Of a DNA stretch of 64,000 bases, positions 59,209 through 64,000 are shown piece after piece (the stretch's first letter is position 1; each line of letters starts with the position of its first letter). A program made the translations under genes and the position numbers. Source of the stretch: JAJZRJ01 sp040757055. Lineage in GTDB: Bacteria; Desulfobacterota; Desulfobulbia; Desulfobulbales; Desulfurivibrionaceae. The DNA is taken from positions 26,275 to 90,274 of the forward strand of contig JBFLXY010000011.1 of NCBI GenBank assembly GCA_040757055.1, written 5' to 3'. Below the pieces are notes generated by a model. That model was given only the letters and a program-made list of their open reading frames with translations. It made no database searches and had not been told where the DNA came from.

Positions 59209-60483
59209 TCAGCGGTACAGCAGTTGGAAGCGCTCCCAGAAATCGGGGAACGATTTGACCACGCACCCCTCGCCCTCGATCTTTACCCCCGGCACCATCA
59301 ATCCTGCCACCGCAAAGCTCATGGCAATGCGGTGGTCGTTGTAGGTGTTGATGGCGGCGCCGTGGTAGGGAGCGGTCCGGCCCTGGCCCTCGATGGTCAA
59401 GGTGTCGGTTCCCTCTTCGGTGCGCACCCCGAGTTTGGCCAGTTCGCTGGCCATGACGTGGAGGCGGTCGCATTCCTTGATGCGCAGGTGGGCGATGTTC
59501 CTGATCACGGTGCGGCCGGTGGCAAAACTCGCCACCACGGCCAGGGTCGGCACCACGTCGGGGCAGTCGCCCATGTCCACCTCGATGCCGTGGAGACTCT
59601 CGGTGCCGCTTACCGTGATGCCGTGGATGGTGGTCTCGACCCGGCAGCCCATGCGGCCCAGGATTTCGGCCAGCACCGCATCGCCCTGCAGCGATGGCGA
59701 GGGAACGTTGGCCACGGTGACGCTGCCGCCGCTCACCGCCGCCGCGGCCCAGAAGTAGGAGGCGCTGGAGGCATCGCCTTCTACCCGATACTCCCGTGCC
59801 CGGTAGCGGCCCCGGGGGATGGTGAAATGGTTGAGGGTTTCGTCGGCAACGGCGTCGATCCCGAAATCCCGCATCACCGCTAGGGTCATGTGGACGTAGG
59901 GTTTGGAGAGCACCTCGCCCTGCACGGTGAGGGTGGCGGGGGCGGCACCATAGGGCGCCACCAGCAGAAGCGAGGAGAGATACTGGCTGCTCTTGCCTTC
60001 GGGCAGCACGGTGTTGCCGCCGGCGAGCCCCGTGGCGAGAATTTCCAGCGGCGGGCAGCCGGTGTCGTTGGTGCTGCGGATGGCAACCCCCCAGCCGGAG
60101 AGGGCCTGCATCAGGGGGGCAATGGGGCGTTCCGCCATGCGTTGGTCGCCGCTGATGGTGAAGGTGCCGTGGCCCAGGGCCGCCACCGAGGTGAGAAAGC
60201 GCGTGGCAGTGCCGTTGTTGCCGAGGTAGATCGGCGCCGCCGGCGCGGCGATGCGGCCGCCCTGGCCGTGCACCAGCCAGCGGTTGCCGTGGTGCTCGAC
60301 GCCGATGCCCATGGCGCGCAGGGCCTCGGAGGTGTATTCGGTGTCCTCGCTTGCCAGCGGGCCGAACAGGGTGGAGTCGCCATCGGCGAGGGCCGCGGCG
60401 ATGAGGGCCCGCTGGGTGAGGCTCTTTGAGCCAGGCACCTCGACGGTGGCGTGGATGTGACGCTGGGGAATGATCTCTTTCAT
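59209..60483 (-). CDS. aroA: 3-phosphoshikimate 1-carboxyvinyltransferase (EPSP synthase)
   Basis: 424 residues. VPGSKSLTQRALIAAALADG (PEP/shikimate-3-P site), YLGNNGTATRFLTSVAALG, GDQRMAERPIAPL, EVDMGDCPDVVPTLAVVASFA with the catalytic Asp, IKECDRLHVMASELAKLG and NTYNDHRIAMSFAVAGL are all present. It joins PEP to shikimate-3-phosphate. The glyphosate-binding loop, usually LGNAGTAxRPL, here reads LGNNGTATRFL. It overlaps aroE by 4 bp (ATGA). Confidence 0.96.
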   Translation of the reverse strand: MKEIIPQRHIHATVEVPGSKSLTQRALIAAALADGDSTLFGPLASEDTEYTSEALRAMGIGVEHHGNRWLVHGQGGRIAAPAAPIYLGNNGTATRFLTSVAALGHGTFTISGDQRMAERPIAPLMQALSGWGVAIRSTNDTGCPPLEILATGLAGGNTVLPEGKSSQYLSSLLLVAPYGAAPATLTVQGEVLSKPYVHMTLAVMRDFGIDAVADETLNHFTIPRGRYRAREYRVEGDASSASYFWAAAAVSGGSVTVANVPSPSLQGDAVLAEILGRMGCRVETTIHGITVSGTESLHGIEVDMGDCPDVVPTLAVVASFATGRTVIRNIAHLRIKECDRLHVMASELAKLGVRTEEGTDTLTIEGQGRTAPYHGAAINTYNDHRIAMSFAVAGLMVPGVKIEGEGCVVKSFPDFWERFQLLYR

Positions 60484-61298
60484 GGCTTCGGCAGGTTGGC
60501 GAGCAGGGTTTGGCGCATGATCTCGAGCGGCGCGGAGAGGCCGGTCCAGACTTCGAATTGGGCAGCGCCCTGGTAGAGCAGCATCTCCAGGCCGTCCACC
60601 GGGATGCGCCCTGCGGCGCGGGCGGTGGCCAGCAGTTTGGTTTCAAGGGGAGCGTAGACGATATCCATCACCACCCGGAAGTTGGTGATGGCCTCGGCGG
60701 GCAGCGGCAACTGATCGGCATGCGGTGCCATGCCCGCCGAGGTGGCATTGATCAGCCCGTCGGCCTTCAGGGTTGCGGCGGCCTCGATGGGCACCCAGGG
60801 GCAGCCCAGGGCCGCGGCCAGGGCCGCCGCTTTTTCGGCGGTGCGGTTGGCCACCGTCACCGTGGCGCCCGCCTCGATGAGGCCGAAGCCGATGGCCCGG
60901 GCCGAACCTCCGGCGCCGAGCAGCAGGAGATGGCTGCTCTTGAGCGGCATCACCCTGGTCAGGGCGCGGTTGGCGCCGATCCAGTCGGTATTGAGGCCGT
61001 GCAGGGCATTGTCGCGGATAACCAGGGTATTCACCGCGCCGATTTTTTCCGCCACCGGGTCGATGGTGTCAAGGTAGGGGATCACCGCCTGCTTGTGGGG
61101 GATGGTGACGCTGGCCCCGCGGATGCCGAGGGCCTTGAGGCCGGCGAGTGCCGCCGCCACATCGGTGACGGGAAAGGCGGCATAGGCTTTGTTGAGCTTG
61201 AGGGCGGCAAAGGCGGCGTTGTGCATGGCCGGGCTCAGGCTGTGGCTGACCGGGTTGCCGATGATGCCGTAGAGTTCGGTCCTGGCGTTGAGGGTCAT
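60480..61298 (-). CDS. aroE: Shikimate dehydrogenase
   Basis: 272 residues. The shikimate-binding start is LYGIIGNPVSHSLSPAMHNAAF, with the catalytic Lys-Asp pair in VTIPHKQAVIPYLD and LNTDWIGANRAL. The NADP-binding Rossmann loop is LLLGAGGSARAIGFGL with NRTAEKA. It reduces 3-dehydroshikimate to shikimate. It is middle gene of a tightly coupled aroD-aroE-aroA operon, with ATGA overlaps on both sides. Confidence 0.96.
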   Translation of the reverse strand: MTLNARTELYGIIGNPVSHSLSPAMHNAAFAALKLNKAYAAFPVTDVAAALAGLKALGIRGASVTIPHKQAVIPYLDTIDPVAEKIGAVNTLVIRDNALHGLNTDWIGANRALTRVMPLKSSHLLLLGAGGSARAIGFGLIEAGATVTVANRTAEKAAALAAALGCPWVPIEAAATLKADGLINATSAGMAPHADQLPLPAEAITNFRVVMDIVYAPLETKLLATARAAGRIPVDGLEMLLYQGAAQFEVWTGLSAPLEIMRQTLLANLPKP

Positions 61299-61999
61299 GG
61301 ACGGAGCGCCGCGCGCAGGCGGTTGAGGGTGGCGACCGGCAACTGGCCGGGCGCGGTGGCGCTGGCCGTATCCGGCGCGGCGTAGGTCATGTAGCCGCCC
61401 AGTTCCAGGGTGGCCAGCCGGCTGATGACGCCGGCGGCGCCCATGCAGAAGGCGATGAGCGGGAAATTTTTCTCGGCGGCAAGCAATTGGAGACGCAGCA
61501 CCCGCAGCACGTCCTGCCAGGAGTGGGCCATGGTGACCATCTTCCCGATGTGCGCCCCGCCATCCTGCTGCTGGCTGAGGATGTCGGTGAGCGTCGCGTC
61601 GTCGGGGGTGTGGTCGAAGTTGTGCCAGGAGAGGATGACGCGGCTCTTGGTGGCGGCGGCCAGCAGGTCGCGGCGCAGGCCGTGGTCGGCCTTGAGCTCC
61701 AGATCGACGTAGGCGGCACCGGCCTGGGCTGCGTCCAGGAGCAGGGCGGTTCGTTTGGCCTCATCGCCCAGATAGAGGCCGCCTTCCCACTGGGGCCGGT
61801 TGGTGAAGAGGAGCGGGGTGGCGAGCTGGGCCAGCAATGGTGCGACCGCAGGCTGCGCCATGGCATCGAGCCGGATCTCGATCACATCTGCCTGGCCATG
61901 CAGCCCTTGAGCTGCGGCCAGGGTGAGCGCGACCGTGGGTTGCGCTACCGAGACGCAGACTAAGCCGGTTGGCGTATGTGCGGAGTTCCCCGTTGTCAT
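61295..61999 (-). CDS. aroD: 3-dehydroquinate dehydratase, type I
   Basis: 234 residues. ADVIEIRLDAM, LLFTNRPQWEGG, the catalytic His in VILSWHNFDHTP and the Schiff-base Lys in AHIGKMVTMAHS are type I signatures. AFCMGAAGVISRL closes the barrel. It dehydrates 3-dehydroquinate to 3-dehydroshikimate. As first gene of the aro operon it has a weak CGGG Shine-Dalgarno, and a promoter-like sequence lies 75-104 bp upstream. Confidence 0.93.
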   Translation of the reverse strand: MTTGNSAHTPTGLVCVSVAQPTVALTLAAAQGLHGQADVIEIRLDAMAQPAVAPLLAQLATPLLFTNRPQWEGGLYLGDEAKRTALLLDAAQAGAAYVDLELKADHGLRRDLLAAATKSRVILSWHNFDHTPDDATLTDILSQQQDGGAHIGKMVTMAHSWQDVLRVLRLQLLAAEKNFPLIAFCMGAAGVISRLATLELGGYMTYAAPDTASATAPGQLPVATLNRLRAALRP

Positions 62000-62030
62000 C
62001 CCGAGATAAACCAGCTAAGGTTGCAGGAAA

Positions 62031-62076
62031 CGCCCTTGGGGCGCAGTCGGCGGCCGGCGGCCGCAAGTTTTTCAAC
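62031..62076. repeat. Probable remnant of the MITE-like family in the aroD leader
   Basis: CGCCCTT, a GGGGCG dyad, a GC-rich stretch and CAAGTTTTTCAAC occur in the same order and nearly the same spacing as in the right end of the 41664-41830 element. The outer CCTGCTA end and the left half are missing. The match is by eye. Confidence 0.4.
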
Positions 62077-62103
62077 CTATTCCATCCGCCGCGTTCTTGT
62101 CAA
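62074..62103 (-). promoter_or_regulatory. aro operon promoter candidate
   Basis: On the minus strand a perfect TTGACA (62098-62103) is followed after 18 bp by TAGGTT (62074-62079, 3 of 6). The -10 touches the MITE-like remnant. The leader would be about 68 nt. Confidence 0.4.
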
Positions 62104-62150
62104 CCTTCTCGCCGGTTCCGGCTGGGCCGGGCGGCGTGTACCGGAGGAAT

Positions 62151-62699
62151 ATGCCGCGACTCTTTGTTGCCATGGACCTGCCCGAACCGGTGGTGGCCGA
62201 GTTGTCCCTGTTCTGCTGCGGCCTGCCGGGTGCCCGCTGGGTGGCGCCGGAACAGCTCCATCTCACCCTGCGCTTTGTCGGCGAGGTGGATGGCGGCCTG
62301 TTTCGCGAGATCCGCGAGGCGTTGCAAACGGTGGATGGCGGGGCCTTTGATCTGCGGGTCAAGGGCTTCGGCTGTTTTCCGCCGCGCAAGCCGCCGCGGG
62401 TGTTGTGGGCCGGGGTGGAACCAGGCGACGAGGTGATTGCGCTCCGCAATCGGATCGAACGCGCCCTGGTGCGGCTGGGCATCGAGCCGGAGACCCGGAA
62501 ATTCTCCCCCCACATTACCCTGGCGCGGCCCGACGGCACGCCCATCGGCAAGGTCACGCAATTCCTCGCCGGCAACTCCCTCTATGCCTCGCCGACCTTC
62601 ACGGTGAGCGAGTTTCATCTTTATTCCAGCGTGCTGACCCCCAAGGGCGCCATCCACACCATGGAGGCGTCCTATCCCCTGACCATGGCCGCGTTATAG
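62151..62699 (+). CDS. thpR: RNA 2',3'-cyclic phosphodiesterase (2H family)
   Basis: 182 residues. The two HxTx catalytic motifs of the 2H superfamily are visible, HLTL in PEQLHLTLRFVGEV and HITL in KFSPHITLARPDG. MPRLFVAMDLPEPV is the usual start, and GFGCFPPRKPPRVLWAGV is a family signature. It opens 2',3'-cyclic phosphate RNA ends and may act in RNA repair. CGGAGGAAT immediately precedes the ATG. Its stop overlaps the convergent ispDF stop by 6 bp. Confidence 0.92.
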   Translation: MPRLFVAMDLPEPVVAELSLFCCGLPGARWVAPEQLHLTLRFVGEVDGGLFREIREALQTVDGGAFDLRVKGFGCFPPRKPPRVLWAGVEPGDEVIALRNRIERALVRLGIEPETRKFSPHITLARPDGTPIGKVTQFLAGNSLYASPTFTVSEFHLYSSVLTPKGAIHTMEASYPLTMAAL

Positions 62700-63863
62700 C
62701 CGCTGCAGCAAGACCACGGCGTGGGCGGCGATCCCTTCCTCGCGGCCGGCAAAGCCCATGCCCTCGGTGGTGGTGGCCTTGAGGTTGATCGCCTCCTCGC
62801 CCGTCCGGCAGGTGGCGGCGAGGTTCGTGCGCATGGCCGGGATGTGCGGGGCGAGCTTGGGCTGCTGGGCGATCACCGTGACATCGGCATTGGCGAGGGT
62901 GAAGCCCTCCTGCGCCATGAGGCCGACCACGTGGGCCAGCAGCTTGAGGCTGGCGATGCCGCGGTACCGCGGATCGGAGTCGGGGAAGTGGCGGCCGATG
63001 TCGCCTTGGCCCAGGGCGCCGAGGATGGCGTCGCAGAGGGCGTGGGTGAGCACGTCGGCATCGGAATGGCCGAGGAGCCCCAAGGAGTGGGGGATGGTGA
63101 CCCCGCCCAAAATCAGGGCGCGGCCTGCCACCAGGCGATGGGCGTCGTAGCCGTGGCCGATGCGGAGTGTGGGAGTCTGTGCGGCATGCATGAGCAGGGC
63201 CTCGGCAATGGTGAGGTCTTCGGGACGGGTGATCTTGAGGTTGGTCTCGCTGCCGGGCACCAAGGCGACCGGACAACCGTTGTGCTCCAGCAGCGAGGCC
63301 TCGTCGGTGCCGACAAAGTGGTCGCGCTCTGCGGCGGCATAGGCGGCGTCAAGGAGCGCGCGGCGGGCCACCTGTGGGGTCTGCGCCTGCCAGAGTTTTT
63401 CGCGGGCCACGGTGATTTCGATGAGCTGACCGGGCGCCTCGCGTTTCAGGGTGTCCTTCACCGGCACCGCGGCAATGGCGGCGCCATGACCCGCTGCCGC
63501 GGCAATGCATGCCTCGATGAGGGCCGGTGTCACCAGGGGGCGGGCCGCGTCGTGCACCGCCACCAGTTCGCTCTCCGCTGGCACGGCGGCCAGGCCGCGT
63601 TGCACCGAGTCCTGGCGGGTGGCGCCGCCGGCCACCACCGCGTGGACCTTGGTGATCCCGTGCCGGCGCAGCAGGTTTTCGGTGCGGGAAATCTCGGCCG
63701 CCGGCACGGCCACGACAATGGCATTGATTGCCGGCGTGGCGGCAAAGGCGCGCAGGGTGCGGATGAGGAGAGGGATGCCGGCAAGCTTCAGGAACTGCTT
63801 GGGCTCGCCATGCCTCATGCGCTGGCCGCTGCCGCCGGCCGGGATGATCGCCGTTACCTGCAT
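62694..63863 (-). CDS. ispDF: Bifunctional IspD/IspF isoprenoid enzyme
   Basis: 389 residues. The IspD half (1-225) starts VTAIIPAGGSGQRMRHGEPKQFL and has VHDAARPLVTP: it couples CTP to methylerythritol phosphate. The IspF half (about 232-389) has IGHGYDAHRLV, GHSDADVLTHALCDAILGAL and TTTEGMGFAGREEGI: it forms the cyclic diphosphate. The intermediate kinase IspE is not in the window. The fusion is known in alpha-, epsilon- and some deltaproteobacteria. It lies just after the RNase P RNA gene on the same strand. Confidence 0.97.
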   Translation of the reverse strand: MQVTAIIPAGGSGQRMRHGEPKQFLKLAGIPLLIRTLRAFAATPAINAIVVAVPAAEISRTENLLRRHGITKVHAVVAGGATRQDSVQRGLAAVPAESELVAVHDAARPLVTPALIEACIAAAAGHGAAIAAVPVKDTLKREAPGQLIEITVAREKLWQAQTPQVARRALLDAAYAAAERDHFVGTDEASLLEHNGCPVALVPGSETNLKITRPEDLTIAEALLMHAAQTPTLRIGHGYDAHRLVAGRALILGGVTIPHSLGLLGHSDADVLTHALCDAILGALGQGDIGRHFPDSDPRYRGIASLKLLAHVVGLMAQEGFTLANADVTVIAQQPKLAPHIPAMRTNLAATCRTGEEAINLKATTTEGMGFAGREEGIAAHAVVLLQRL

Positions 63864-63883
63864 GGCGGTCGGGAGAAAAAAAA

Positions 63884-64000
63884 TGGAGTGGGCTGTAAGC
63901 CGAATTCTGTACCCTGACGGGCCATGATCATTTCTCTCGGATGCCGGTCGCCCGGCACCTCGTGCAACCTACCCGGAAACATCGGACGGGCCGCCCTCAA
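63884..64000 (-). ncRNA. rnpB: RNase P RNA, 3' part (continues past window edge)
   Basis: The minus strand reads GAGAGAAATGATCATGGCCC, then GTACAGAATTCGGCTTACAG, then a T-run at 63876-63883. These match the conserved 3' region of bacterial class A RNase P RNA (the AGAAATGATxxxxxC and ACAGAAxxCGGCTTA elements), plus GGGTAGGTTGCACGAGG upstream. The catalytic RNA trims tRNA 5' ends. Only about 117 nt of the expected 350-400 nt lies here. Confidence 0.85.

Noticed and set aside
1..64000. CRISPR arrays, tRNA or rRNA genes, prophage or integron features
   Set aside because: No regular spaced repeats, no tRNA-like cloverleaf or TTCRANN arms, and no integrase, transposase or phage structural proteins were seen when reading both strands.

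Overview
The window is one dense, GC-rich (mid-60s percent by eye) stretch of bacterial chromosome with about 56 protein genes and the 3' part of one RNA gene. Genes lie on both strands in short operons, often with ATGA or longer overlaps. I saw no tRNA, rRNA, CRISPR array, intact insertion sequence or prophage. Gene content suggests an anaerobic or microaerobic Desulfobacterota (a Desulfobulbales/Desulfuromonadales-like 'deltaproteobacterium'). The clues are the rpsA-sppA-IHF block, YedF beside a class V aminotransferase, an IspDF fusion, a cytochrome bd-like/multiheme c fusion, many two-component and c-di-GMP proteins, and a radical SAM/ArsM-like fusion. The genus is not resolved.

Layout. 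1-8.4 kb: the start of an acetolactate synthase-like gene cut by the window edge, a REC-histidine kinase, a GGDEF cyclase, and a leftward signalling operon (GAF kinase, REC-TPR protein, membrane TPR protein with a CCHC zinc knuckle). 8.4-13.6 kb: guaB-guaA, a Ppx/GppA phosphatase, a YciO/TsaC-like protein and an IHF/HU subunit. 13.6-19.6 kb: sppA, rpsA, a REC-GGDEF protein, Nudix and HAD enzymes, and an NPD-type flavoenzyme. 19.7-24.4 kb: pcnB, bioB, bioF and an HD-GYP-like protein. 24.7-27.1 kb: an accessory cluster of three exported proteins (Asp/Lys-tailed lipoprotein, Cys-rich secreted protein, MliC-like lysozyme-inhibitor lipoprotein). 27.1-31.8 kb: mutM, a TVP38/DedA membrane protein and a giant radical SAM-methyltransferase-DUF5714-like fusion in one leftward operon. 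31.9-41.7 kb: a rightward run with 5-FTHF cyclo-ligase, HDAC-like deacylase, REC-HD-GYP, gatC, gatA, hisC, cmk, PilZ, yedF, a cysteine desulfurase-like protein and an SrkA-like kinase, ending in a MITE-like element. 41.9-45.6 kb: a leftward two-gene operon for a bd-like oxidoreductase whose subunit I carries eight c-heme motifs. 46.3-51.3 kb: dnaA with an AT-rich upstream region, a small zinc protein, hemG, a phosphoesterase, a flavodoxin-like protein and cobO. 51.3-59.2 kb: an M48 protease with a TPR tail, a J-domain protein, pgi and a large PAS-GGDEF-EAL receptor. 59.2-64 kb: aroD-aroE-aroA, thpR, ispDF and the 3' part of RNase P RNA.

How it fits together. Housekeeping genes (purine, shikimate, histidine, biotin, isoprenoid, translation, replication initiation) alternate with an unusually rich c-di-GMP layer: three GGDEF proteins (one also with EAL), two HD-GYP-type proteins and a PilZ protein. 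The least conventional parts are the radical SAM/ArsM-like/DUF5714 fusion, the bd-like/octaheme operon, the zinc-knuckle TPR protein in a kinase operon, the exported-protein cluster and a 167-bp palindromic mobile-element relic that supplies the stop codon of its neighbour. All functions are inferred from sequence patterns and remembered family features; no database search was possible.
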